Shown: positions 27,183 to 34,957 of the stretch, in pieces
How the letters are laid out: the number at the start of each line of letters is the position of its first letter
Position numbering within the stretch: position 1 is the stretch's first letter
Source of the DNA: AWTP1-13 sp963770295
Lineage (GTDB): Bacteria > Pseudomonadota > Alphaproteobacteria > Rhizobiales > Hyphomicrobiaceae
Direction of reading: 5' to 3'
Assembly (NCBI GenBank): GCA_963770295.1
Contig: CAVYPA010000017.1
Span: 248,001-312,000, forward strand
Length of the DNA stretch: 64,000 bases
Position numbers and translations under genes: made by a program
The notes under the pieces: generated by a model
Seen by the model: the letters and a program-made list of their open reading frames with translations, nothing else
Database searches by the model: none
What the model was told of the DNA's origin: nothing

Positions 27183-28517
27183 TCAGCGCAGCAAGCAGGG
27201 CTTCTTGGGGTCGAAGGTCCAGCCCGGGATCAGGAATTGCATGGCCGCGGCATCGTCGCGCGCCCCGAGCCCGTGCGCTTGATAGAGGCGATGGGCCGCC
27301 TCGACGCGCGCCAGATCGAGCTCAACGCCCAGTCCGGGACGCTCCGGTACCTCGAGGAGGCCCGCCTTGATCGCCAAGGGCTCCCGGCACAAGCGCTGTC
27401 CGTCCTGCCAGATCCAATGCGTGTCGATGGCCGTAATCTGTCCCGGCGCTGCCGCTGCCACGTGGGTGAACATCGCCAAGGAAACGTCGAAATGGTTGTT
27501 GGAATGCGAGCCCCAGGTCAGGCCCCAGGCGTCGCACATCTGGGCCACCCGCACAGAGCCCTGCAGCCCCCAGAAATGCGGATCGGCCAGGGGAATATCG
27601 ACGGCTTGCAGCTGGATGGCATGGCCCAGTTCGCGCCAATCGGTGGCGATCATATTCGTGGCGGTCTTCAAGCCGGTGGCGCGGCGAAACTCGGCCATGG
27701 TCTCGCGCCCGGAAAAGCCGCGCTCGGCGCCGCAGGGATCCTCCGCGTAGGCGAGCACGCCCTCCAGGCCCCGGCACAGACGGATGGCATCTGCAAGCAG
27801 CCAGCCACCGTTCGGGTCGAGCGTGATCCGCGCTCCTGGAAAACGCTGCGCCAAGGCGGTCACCGCCTCGATTTCTTGCGCGCCGGCGAGCACGCCGCCC
27901 TTAAGCTTGAAATCGTTGAAGCCGTATTCGGCTTGGGCCGCCTCCGCCAGCCGGACGATCGCCGCCGTCGTTAGGGCTTCCTCGTGACGAAGGCGGAACC
28001 AGTCGTTGGCCGCGGCGGGCTCCAGCCGGTAGGGCAGGTTGGTCTTGTTGCGGTCACCGACATAAAACAAATAGCCGAGCGCGCTGACCTGCCGACGCTG
28101 CTGGCCCTCGCCCAACAGCGCGGCCATCGGCACGCCGAGGAACTGGCCGAGCAAGTCCAACAGCGCCGCTTCCAAGGCCGTGACGGCGTGGATGGTCGTG
28201 CGCAGGTCGAAGGTCTGCTGTCCACGACCCGTCGCATCGCGCGCCGCAAAGGCCGTGCGCACGGCGTTGAGGATACTGTTGTAGGCACCGAGCGGGTGCC
28301 CCAGCACCAGCGGCTTGGCGTCTTCGAGGGTCCGGCGGATGGCCTCGCCCCCCGGCACTTCGCCGAGACCGGTGCGGCCGGCATTGTCCTTCAGGATCAC
28401 GAGATTGCGCGTGAAGAACGGGCCATGCGCGCCGCTCAAATTGAGAAGCATGCTGTCGTGCCCGGCCACGGGAATGGCTGCAAGCTCGGTCACGATGGGC
28501 GCGGCAGTCACTTGCAT
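27183..28517 (-). CDS. gudD: Glucarate dehydratase
   Basis: About 444 residues of the enolase superfamily, close to the Escherichia coli enzyme over its whole length. Landmarks are IPVAGHDSMLLNLSGAHGPF, QTFDLRTTIHAVTALEAALL and GFNDFKLKGGVLAG with the catalytic KxK region. Metal ligands lie in ARITLDPNGGW and YAEDPCGAERGFSG, and the catalytic histidine is in WGSHSNNHFD. The end IPGWTFDPKKPCLLR is also conserved. It dehydrates D-glucarate to 5-dehydro-4-deoxyglucarate. I took the ATG at 28517 because it matches the family start. The kdgD gene lies 139 bases upstream, so the two form one pathway unit. Confidence 0.96.
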   Translation of the reverse strand: MQVTAAPIVTELAAIPVAGHDSMLLNLSGAHGPFFTRNLVILKDNAGRTGLGEVPGGEAIRRTLEDAKPLVLGHPLGAYNSILNAVRTAFAARDATGRGQQTFDLRTTIHAVTALEAALLDLLGQFLGVPMAALLGEGQQRRQVSALGYLFYVGDRNKTNLPYRLEPAAANDWFRLRHEEALTTAAIVRLAEAAQAEYGFNDFKLKGGVLAGAQEIEAVTALAQRFPGARITLDPNGGWLLADAIRLCRGLEGVLAYAEDPCGAERGFSGRETMAEFRRATGLKTATNMIATDWRELGHAIQLQAVDIPLADPHFWGLQGSVRVAQMCDAWGLTWGSHSNNHFDVSLAMFTHVAAAAPGQITAIDTHWIWQDGQRLCREPLAIKAGLLEVPERPGLGVELDLARVEAAHRLYQAHGLGARDDAAAMQFLIPGWTFDPKKPCLLR

Positions 28518-28656
28518 GGGGGATGGCTCGCTCACGCTGGCTCTTGCTCCTGGCGCAATCCTCGACCGCAAAAGTGGGCGGCCCCGGGGTGATGGTTGGC
28601 TGCCCCCCCGCCGCGGTTCGGCGCTGCGATCCCAGACGCAGCGCCGCTCCCTCGCG

Positions 28657-29583
28657 CTACCCGGCCCGGGCGCCGAAGGCGCTCTCGATGATGCCTTTGA
28701 GGTCCCCTATTTCCGCCTCCGTCAGGTCCGTCAGCGGCGGGCGTACCCGCCCGGCGGAGCGCCCCATGATGCGCATGCCCGCTTTGACGATGCTGACGGC
28801 ATAGCCACGCCGGCGATTGCGCAAGGCAACGTAGGGCATAAAGAATGTGCTGAGGAGAGCATCGGTCGTGCGCTTGTCGCCGGCTTTGACGGCCGCATAG
28901 AAGCGTTGTGCGGCGACCGGAATAAAATTGTAGACCGCCGAGGAATAGGTGGTGAAGCCGGCGGCGAAGTAGGGCACAGCAAACACCTCAGCCGTCGGCA
29001 TGCCGCCGATATAGAGCAGGCGCTCGCCCAGCAAGCGGCGCACGCGCACCAGCTGTTCGACATCACCGTGCCCATCCTTGAAGCCGATCAGGTTGGCATG
29101 ACGATCGGCCAACCGGGCCACGGTTTCGGCGGCATAGAGGCTGTTGTCGCGGTTGTAGAGAATGACGCCAATGCCGACGGCGCGGCAGATGGCGTCGACG
29201 TGCGCCTCCAAGCCGCTCTGCTCGACATTGAGAAGATAGGGCGGCAGCACAAGGACGGCCTGGGCACCCGCGGCCTCCGCACCCTTCGCGATCGCCACCG
29301 CCAACTGTGTGCCGTAGCCGGTGCCGGCGACAATGGGAACCCGCCCAGCCGCCGCCACCACGGCGGCGCGGGTCACGCGCCGGGCCTCTTCCGGGGTGAG
29401 CGAAAAAAACTCGCCAGTTCCGCCCGGGGCGAACAGCCCAACGGCGCCATGCCCGATATTAATGGCGATGCTTTCCCGGTAGGTGTCCTCGTCGAAGGCC
29501 AGGTCGCTGTCAAAGGCGGTCGCAGGGAAGGCCAGCAGACCCGAGCCGAGCGTCGCCACCAACTTTGCGAGGTCTGCCGTCAT
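28657..29583 (-). CDS. kdgD: 5-dehydro-4-deoxyglucarate dehydratase
   Basis: About 308 residues of the DapA/N-acetylneuraminate lyase family. The Schiff-base lysine is in ANLIGFKDGHGDVEQL, the tyrosine in GVILYNRDN, and FAPGGTGEFFSLTPEE is the substrate-binding loop typical of this subgroup. It dehydrates and decarboxylates 5-dehydro-4-deoxyglucarate to 2,5-dioxopentanoate (alpha-ketoglutarate semialdehyde), which an aldehyde dehydrogenase then oxidises to 2-oxoglutarate. It is transcribed in the same direction as gudD, which supports the assignment. The start ATG has only a weak ribosome site. Confidence 0.92.
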   Translation of the reverse strand: MTADLAKLVATLGSGLLAFPATAFDSDLAFDEDTYRESIAINIGHGAVGLFAPGGTGEFFSLTPEEARRVTRAAVVAAAGRVPIVAGTGYGTQLAVAIAKGAEAAGAQAVLVLPPYLLNVEQSGLEAHVDAICRAVGIGVILYNRDNSLYAAETVARLADRHANLIGFKDGHGDVEQLVRVRRLLGERLLYIGGMPTAEVFAVPYFAAGFTTYSSAVYNFIPVAAQRFYAAVKAGDKRTTDALLSTFFMPYVALRNRRRGYAVSIVKAGMRIMGRSAGRVRPPLTDLTEAEIGDLKGIIESAFGARAG

Positions 29584-29736
29584 GATGGTCTCAATACAGC
29601 TCGAGCGTGACAAGGATGTCAGGTTATCGTACAACATCTAACAGCGATCGCGCGCGCGTTCAACCAAATGCGCGCGTGGGGCAGGCAGCGGCGGCGCGGC
29701 GTGCAAAGGACGGAAAAACGTCGCAGGCAGAATTGC

Positions 29737-29748
29737 TGCTATAGTCGC
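29737..29748 (+). promoter_or_regulatory. Putative extended -10 promoter of the TctC gene
   Basis: TGCTATAGTCGC contains an extended -10 element (TGn followed by TATAGT, 29740-29745). Transcription would begin near 29752, about 20 bases before the start codon. No good -35 box is seen. The same 12 bases occur at 33716-33727, upstream of the dienelactone hydrolase gene. Confidence 0.4.
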
Positions 29749-29772
29749 GCCGCGGGAAGCAGAGGACGTTCG

Positions 29773-30795
29773 ATGCAGGGGACCTCAATGCCTCAGCGTC
29801 TCGCCACGCGCTGCCGCCGCGCCGCCGTTCGTGCGACCGTGATCGCAACCCTGGTTGCGGCCTTGGCCCTGCCACGGGCGAGCTTTGCCGCCGGCGCTGA
29901 CGACTATCCCAACCAAAACGTCAAGTTCGTGGTGGCCTTTCCCGCCGGCGGACCAACGGATGCCCTTGCGCGCATTCTCGGCCAGCGACTGAGCGAAAAA
30001 TGGGGACAAGGCATCGTCATCGAAAATCGCGGCGGTGCCGGCGGCAATATCGCGGCGCGCCAGATCGCCAAAGCCGAGCCTAACGGCTACGCCATCCTCG
30101 TCACCACCAGCGCTTTTGCCGTCAACCCGAGTTTGACGGCCAACGCCGGCTATTCCCCGGAGAGCGACTTCAAAACCGCGATCATCGCCGCCACCACCCC
30201 CAACATCATCGTCGCCAGCAAGACGCTGCCAGCCTCGACGCTCAAGGAACTCATCGACGCGGCAAAAGACGCCAAATTCAGCTACGGCATGCCGGGACCG
30301 GGCACCACGCCACATTTATCCGCCGAAAGGATTTTCAAGTCGCTGGCCAAAGTCGACATTCCACCCGTGCCCTTCACGGGGGCCGCGCCCCTCCTCAACG
30401 CGCTTCTGGGTGGGCATATCCCCGTGGCCTCGCTCGCCATGCCCCCCGCGATTGCCTTGATCAAAAGCGGTGAGATCAAGGCCCTGGCCGTGCTCAGCGA
30501 CAAGCGCGTGCCGAGCCTGCCGCAGGTGCCGACCGCCATCGAGCAGGGTTACGGCGACAGCGAAGAATCCACCTGGATCGGACTGTTTGTGCCGGCGGCG
30601 ACGCCAGCCACCGTCATCAATAAGCTCAACGGCGAGGCCAATGCCGTTCTCACCGAGACCGCCATTGGCGAACGGCTCGAGCAGCTGGGCATGGTGCCCG
30701 TCGGCGGTTCGCCCGACAGCTCGGAGGCCTATGTGCGTTCGGAAATTAAAAAGTGGGGCGAGGTCGTGCGCAGCCTCGGGGTGAAAGCGGAATGA
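29773..30795 (+). CDS. TctC/Bug receptor divergent from the glucarate genes
   Basis: About 340 residues. The start ATG at 29773 has AGAGGA six bases upstream. A signal peptide (VIATLVAALALPRASFAAGA) precedes the family signature NVKFVVAFPAGGPTDALARI and VIENRGGAGGNIAARQIAKA. Bug receptors bind small acids for TctAB-type permeases, which are not encoded here. Its divergent position next to gudD and kdgD makes glucarate or a related aldarate a reasonable ligand guess, but this rests on location only. The paralogue at 6344 is clearly different in sequence. Confidence 0.9.
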   Translation: MQGTSMPQRLATRCRRAAVRATVIATLVAALALPRASFAAGADDYPNQNVKFVVAFPAGGPTDALARILGQRLSEKWGQGIVIENRGGAGGNIAARQIAKAEPNGYAILVTTSAFAVNPSLTANAGYSPESDFKTAIIAATTPNIIVASKTLPASTLKELIDAAKDAKFSYGMPGPGTTPHLSAERIFKSLAKVDIPPVPFTGAAPLLNALLGGHIPVASLAMPPAIALIKSGEIKALAVLSDKRVPSLPQVPTAIEQGYGDSEESTWIGLFVPAATPATVINKLNGEANAVLTETAIGERLEQLGMVPVGGSPDSSEAYVRSEIKKWGEVVRSLGVKAE

Positions 30796-30886
30796 GTGCT
30801 TAAAAAAATGCGGCGGCCGACCCGCAAACGGCGCGTAATACAGCCCGGCGTCCTCTGGCCGACACGCCTCGGTTGGGAAGCAGTCA

Positions 30887-31525
30887 ATGAGCGCGCAAGA
30901 GCTGCTGTCTGAGACCTGGCGGCGACTGGCCGCAGGCCAAGGCGTGCGCGCGCCCAGCGCTGAGGCCGTGCTGGATGAGTTGATCGGCGCCTACTTGCAG
31001 CCTGCACGTCAATATCACACGCTCGAGCACATCGCCGCGCTCCTGCGCCAGCTCGAGCAGCACAACGCCGGCGTCATCGATCACGACGCCGTGGCGCTGG
31101 CCATCCTCTTTCACGACCTCGTCTACGATCCGCGACGCCAGGACAACGAGGCGCAAAGCGCCGCCGTGGCGCGGCAGCGCCTGACGTCGCTCGGCTTTGC
31201 CGCTGCCGGCGTCGACAAGGTCGCCGCCTACATCGAGGCAACCCAACACGGTGGCGAAGTTGAGGTCACTGATCCCGATCTGGCGCTGCTCCTCGATCTC
31301 GACCTGTCAACGCTGGCGGCAGCGCCCGACGCCTACCGGCTCTACGCCAGCGCCATTCGCCGCGAGTATCACCACGTGCCCGACGCCCTCTATCGCAGCG
31401 GGCGCCGGCAAGTCCTCGACGGCTTCTTGGCGCGCAAGCGGATTTACCGCACCGAACGGTTGCATGAGCTTTGGGAGGCACGCGCGCGTGCCAATATGAG
31501 CGAGGAGATCGCCGGGTTGCGCTAA
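30887..31525 (+). CDS. Predicted metal-dependent HD-type phosphohydrolase
   Basis: This 212-residue protein resembles the predicted HD-superfamily hydrolases of the COG4339 type. The metal-binding residues are in RQYHTLEHIAALL and AILFHDLVYDPRR, and the later YIEATQH and LLLDLDLSTL motifs are also typical. Substrate and role are unknown; similar proteins are widespread in Proteobacteria. The ATG has GGGAAG upstream. It follows the TctC gene by 91 bases and may be read through from it or have its own promoter. Confidence 0.82.
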   Translation: MSAQELLSETWRRLAAGQGVRAPSAEAVLDELIGAYLQPARQYHTLEHIAALLRQLEQHNAGVIDHDAVALAILFHDLVYDPRRQDNEAQSAAVARQRLTSLGFAAAGVDKVAAYIEATQHGGEVEVTDPDLALLLDLDLSTLAAAPDAYRLYASAIRREYHHVPDALYRSGRRQVLDGFLARKRIYRTERLHELWEARARANMSEEIAGLR

Positions 31526-31646
31526 AACGGCAGGTAACGGTCAAGCCAACGCCCAAAAAATGGGCCGCGGCGAGGCGAGCTCATATTTTGCGCCATACAT
31601 ATTCGTCCGTGCACGAATTACATATCAACTATGCTATGCAAATAAA

Positions 31647-31675
31647 TTGCATGGACATAGCATTATCGATAAAAG
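31647..31675 (+). promoter_or_regulatory. Putative sigma-70 promoter of the H-NS gene, with inverted repeat
   Basis: TTGCAT at 31647-31652 and TAAAAG at 31670-31675 are separated by 17 bases, which places a transcript start near 31682 and a leader of about 26 bases. The region is AT-rich in an otherwise GC-rich window. An inverted repeat, ATGCTATG (31631-31638) and CATAGCAT (31656-31663), overlaps the -35 box and spacer. Such AT-rich bent DNA is a natural target for H-NS itself. Confidence 0.45.
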
Positions 31676-31707
31676 ACGCTAGTCAACAGTATTCGCGAGT
31701 AGGAACG

Positions 31708-32052
31708 ATGGCACGGTCCAATGGTAAGCTTTCCGAAAAGCAGGTATCTGCATGGTTTTCGGAGATGGACTTCGATAAGCAGCACACATTCCTTGGCACC
31801 CTCAATCAAACCCACGACAGCGCGAAGCAGGTGAAGATCGACGCGCTGCGTCGGCAGCTCGCGGAATTGGAAACGGGTCGGGGCCGGGCCATCGGCAAGC
31901 GTGCCCGCAAGAGTGTGCGCCGCAAACGCACCGCGGCGGTAAAATACCGCGATCCCAAAACGGGCGATACCTGGTCGGGCCGCGGCCGCATGGCGCGATG
32001 GTTGGCGGAGAAGGTCTCGGCGGGCGAAAAAGCCGATAAATACTTGGCCTAA
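31708..32052 (+). CDS. H-NS family histone-like protein
   Basis: About 114 residues from the ATG at 31708. The N-terminal half is helical (oligomerisation, with KIDALRRQLAELETGRGRA). The C-terminal half has a basic linker (GKRARKSVRRKR) and the H-NS DNA-binding signature AVKYRDPKTGDTWSGRGRMA followed by RWLAEK. H-NS-type proteins bind curved AT-rich DNA and silence genes. An in-frame ATG at 31651 would overlap the proposed promoter. An intrinsic terminator lies 100 bases downstream, so this is a single-gene unit. Confidence 0.9.
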   Translation: MARSNGKLSEKQVSAWFSEMDFDKQHTFLGTLNQTHDSAKQVKIDALRRQLAELETGRGRAIGKRARKSVRRKRTAAVKYRDPKTGDTWSGRGRMARWLAEKVSAGEKADKYLA

Positions 32053-32158
32053 CGCGCCGGTTTAAAGTTACACACAGCCCCGGGGTGACAACGGCGAACG
32101 CCTGGGCTAGGATACCGCTTGTGTGTTCTCCCACACGTTGCGGTGCAGGATGGAAAGG

Positions 32159-32185
32159 GGCCGCTCCCTCCGAGGCGGCCTTTTT
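32159..32185 (+). terminator. Intrinsic terminator after the H-NS gene
   Basis: GGCCGC at 32159-32164 pairs with GCGGCC at 32175-32180. Two further pairs beyond a bulged G extend the stem, and TTTTT follows at 32181-32185. This is the clearest Rho-independent terminator in the window. Confidence 0.8.
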
Positions 32186-32373
32186 CTTGTGGCGTCCTTC
32201 GGGCGCCCCTTGAGCTGCCGCCCGTGAGGCCTCGCGCGCCAAGGGTCGATCGGCTAACGTATCGGCAGGCGCCGCGGCGCGGAGGGCATTGACCCGGGCC
32301 CAGCATGGCGCTCGGGCCGAGGCCGGCCCTGATCCGCCCCGAAGGGGCGGGGCGATGCCGAGGAGGCAAGCCC

Positions 32374-33696
32374 ATGCTGCGGGATGCCCACCAACACGAT
32401 CTGTCCGGGGCCACGAGCGAGGCGGTTGGCGCCTTCGATGCCGCCGTGCGCGCCTTCACCCTGGTTTATGGCGACACGCTCGGGCTTTATGACGCCGCCC
32501 GCGCCGCCGCGCCCCGCTTCGTCATGGCCCACCTCGGCAAAGCCTGGTCGCTGTCCCTCGCCAGCGATCCCATCCTGGCGCAAGAGGCGCGCACCGTGCT
32601 TGAGACGGCCCGCGCCCTGCCCCGCAACGCGCGCGAAAGTGCCCACCTCGCCGCCCTGTCGCACGCGGTTGCCGGCCATCGCGCCGCCGCGGTGATGATC
32701 CTCGACCGGCATCTCATGGCCTATCCCTTTGATCTTATCGCGCATATGGCCGCGCTGCAGATGGATGGGCACTTGGGGCGTTTTGCCTTGGCGCGCGCGC
32801 GCACGGCGCGGGCGCTTCCGCGCTGGTCCAAGGCGCAGGCGAACTACGGGATCTTGCTGTCGTTTTACGCCTTCGGCCTGGAGGAAGCGGGTGATTATAG
32901 CCAAGCCGAAGAGGTGGGACGCGCCGCCGCCGAACTCGAACCCTTTGGCTACTGGCCGCATCACTGCGTCTCGCACGTGCTGGAGATGACAGGCCGGCCG
33001 CAGCTGGGCATCGATTGGATGCTGGCGCGCCAACCGTTCTGGTCGGCGAAGGAAAACAACAATCGCGTGCATATCTGGTGGCACAAGGCGCTCTTTCACG
33101 TCGAGCTCGGCCAAGACGCAGCGGCGCTCGAAATCTATGATGGGCCCATTCTGGCGGCGATGCGGCCCGCCAGCCTCTCCATCTGCAATGCCTCCTCGTT
33201 GCTGTGGCGCTTGGAATTGCTGGGCTGCGACGTGGGCCCGCGCTGGCAACGGCTCGCCGCCCACTGGCAAGGCCATGCCAACGGCCAGCTCTACGTGTTC
33301 TGCGATATTCATGCCGCCATGGCGGAACTGCGGGCCGGGGCGATGGAGGCCTTGCAGCGTCGGCTGGCGGCGATGCGCGAAACCGCCGCAGGCCCCGGCG
33401 AAGCGGCCCCGCTTTATCGCGACATTGGCCTGCCGCTGATCGAGGCGCTTGCCGCCTTTCACCACGGGGCCTACGCCCAGGCGGTGGAACGCCTGCTGCC
33501 GGCGCGCTTTGATCTGTGGAAAATGGGTGGCAGCCAGGCGCAAAGGGACGTGGTCGATTTGACCCTCGCGGAGGCTGCGACGCGGGCGGGATTGCGCGAT
33601 GTTGCCCTGTCGTTGGCGCACGAGCGCCTGGGCACCCGGCCGCAGAGCGCTCCCAACCGCCGCTTTCTGGCGCAGGCGCAAGCATTACCCGCTTGA
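32374..33696 (+). CDS. Tetratricopeptide repeat protein, TTC38-like
   Basis: About 440 residues from the ATG at 32374, which has GAGGAGG upstream; the frame extends 69 bases further 5' without a site. The sequence is a set of degenerate helical repeats, such as HLGKAWSLSLASDPILAQEA and QANYGILLSFYAFGLEEAGD. It contains the stretch FGYWPHHCVSHVLEMTGRPQ and the segment HIWWHKALFHVELGQDAAAL, which match TTC38 family proteins from bacteria and animals. The length also fits. The function of the family is unknown; a role as a protein-interaction scaffold is assumed for TPR proteins in general. Confidence 0.82.
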   Translation: MLRDAHQHDLSGATSEAVGAFDAAVRAFTLVYGDTLGLYDAARAAAPRFVMAHLGKAWSLSLASDPILAQEARTVLETARALPRNARESAHLAALSHAVAGHRAAAVMILDRHLMAYPFDLIAHMAALQMDGHLGRFALARARTARALPRWSKAQANYGILLSFYAFGLEEAGDYSQAEEVGRAAAELEPFGYWPHHCVSHVLEMTGRPQLGIDWMLARQPFWSAKENNNRVHIWWHKALFHVELGQDAAALEIYDGPILAAMRPASLSICNASSLLWRLELLGCDVGPRWQRLAAHWQGHANGQLYVFCDIHAAMAELRAGAMEALQRRLAAMRETAAGPGEAAPLYRDIGLPLIEALAAFHHGAYAQAVERLLPARFDLWKMGGSQAQRDVVDLTLAEAATRAGLRDVALSLAHERLGTRPQSAPNRRFLAQAQALPA

Positions 33697-33715
33697 AGTT
33701 CTCTGGGAGTGCCGA

Positions 33716-33727
33716 TGCTATAGTCGC
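33716..33727 (+). promoter_or_regulatory. Putative extended -10 promoter of the dienelactone hydrolase gene
   Basis: TGCTATAGTCGC is identical to the 12 bases upstream of the TctC gene at 29737. TATAGT at 33719-33724 would place a transcript start near 33731, leaving a leader of about 38 bases. A TTGAAG at 33693 is 20 bases away, too far for an ideal -35. Confidence 0.4.
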
Positions 33728-33768
33728 CGGTACCGTCGATCATCGCTTGTCTTGCGAAGGAGGCCATC

Positions 33769-34440
33769 TTGGGCACACACATATCGCTGACCGCCGCCGA
33801 CACGCATCAACTGGGCGCCTATCGCGCCGACCCGCAAGGCCCCGCCAAGGGGGCAATCGTCGTCATTCAGGAGATTTTTGGCGTCAACACCCACATGCGC
33901 TCGGTTTGCGATCGCTTCGCGGCGGAAGGTTACCTGGCGCTGGCGCCGGCGTTGTTCGATCGCCTGCAGCCCAATTTCGAGAGCGGCTATTCGCCCGATG
34001 AAATCGCCAATGCGCGCAAGTTCATTGCCAATCCCGATTGGGAGGCGATGCTGCGCGACACGCAGGCGGCAATCGAGGCGGTGAAGTCGGCGGGCCGCGT
34101 CGGCATTGTCGGCTTTTGCATGGGCGGCACCGTCGCCTTCTTGGCCGCCACGCGGCTCGCCGGGCTCAGCGCCGCGGTCTGCTATTACGGCGGGCGCATC
34201 GTTGCCGTCGCCGATGAAAAGCCCCGCTGCGCAACCGAAATGCATTTCGGCGAAAAGGACCAGAGCATTCCCATGTCGGACGTCGCCAGCATCAAGGAGA
34301 AGCGTCCGGATTGCACGATTTACGTCTATCCCGAGGCCGGACACGGCTTTCATTGTGATGAACGCGCGAGCTACCACGCCGCGAGTGCCAACTTGGCCTG
34401 GGAGCGCACGCAGCAGTTTCTCAAAACGCACATGAGCTAA
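33769..34440 (+). CDS. Dienelactone hydrolase family protein
   Basis: This 223-residue alpha/beta hydrolase has the family features GAIVVIQEIFGVNTHMRSVC and the nucleophile cysteine in VGIVGFCMGGTVAF. The catalytic histidine is in YPEAGHGFHCDERASYH, and the acid is near EKDQSIP. The start is a TTG at 33769 preceded by AAGGAGG at six bases, which is convincing even though no ATG is available. Dienelactone hydrolases open lactone rings in chloroaromatic breakdown, but many family members have other ester or lactone substrates. A perfect hairpin follows the stop. Confidence 0.9.
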   Translation: MGTHISLTAADTHQLGAYRADPQGPAKGAIVVIQEIFGVNTHMRSVCDRFAAEGYLALAPALFDRLQPNFESGYSPDEIANARKFIANPDWEAMLRDTQAAIEAVKSAGRVGIVGFCMGGTVAFLAATRLAGLSAAVCYYGGRIVAVADEKPRCATEMHFGEKDQSIPMSDVASIKEKRPDCTIYVYPEAGHGFHCDERASYHAASANLAWERTQQFLKTHMS

Positions 34441-34453
34441 GTCGCGTGCCAGC

Positions 34454-34476
34454 GCGCCGCCCTTTAAGGGCGGCGC
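34454..34476. terminator. Perfect inverted repeat after the hydrolase gene
   Basis: GCGCCGCCCTT and AAGGGCGGCGC are perfectly inverted around a single T. The repeat starts 14 bases after the stop codon. There is no T run, so termination strength is uncertain; the hairpin could also protect the transcript end. Confidence 0.5.
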
Positions 34477-34754
34477 ACCAGCCGCGCCGGCGCAAAAAGG
34501 CAAAAGCCCGCTGGCGCTGCTCGGCGTCCCATCCGTGGCCGCGGGTCGCTGCGGTTAGGGGCCGCGCGCGGCCGCGGCGCCGCCCTTTGCGCTCTCAGAC
34601 AGAAAATTAATGTCGTCACGCAAGGCGCTCGTGCGACACAAATCCTGGACTTCTGCGAACCTTGAGCAAAAAGCTTTTTTTTGCGCAGCACCGGCCGACG
34701 GCGCGCCGTTTTATCGTATGCTGGCGATGGAGCCGGCGCTCAGCCTGGGCGCAC

Positions 34755-34869
34755 CGACTGATCCCGAGCAGCGATTCCGACTGATTCCGAGCACCCGTTC
34801 CGACTGATCCCGAGCAGCCATTCCGATTGATCCCGAGCAGCTGTTCCGGGCGATCCCGAGCAGGCTGTG
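34755..34869 (+). repeat. Left multiple terminal repeats of IS21 element
   Basis: Five consecutive 23-bp copies begin at 34755, 34778, 34801, 34824 and 34847, sharing the core GATCCCGAGCAG (GATTCCGAGCAC in the second). In IS21 elements such repeats are binding sites for the transposase. Confidence 0.85.
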
Positions 34870-34957
34870 GATCGCGGGGAGGAGTGTGGACGAGGACCGT
34901 TGGGTGATCCGCGAATCCTAGTGGCCTCACCCCTTTTTCCACGGGGAGAGGGGTCCG

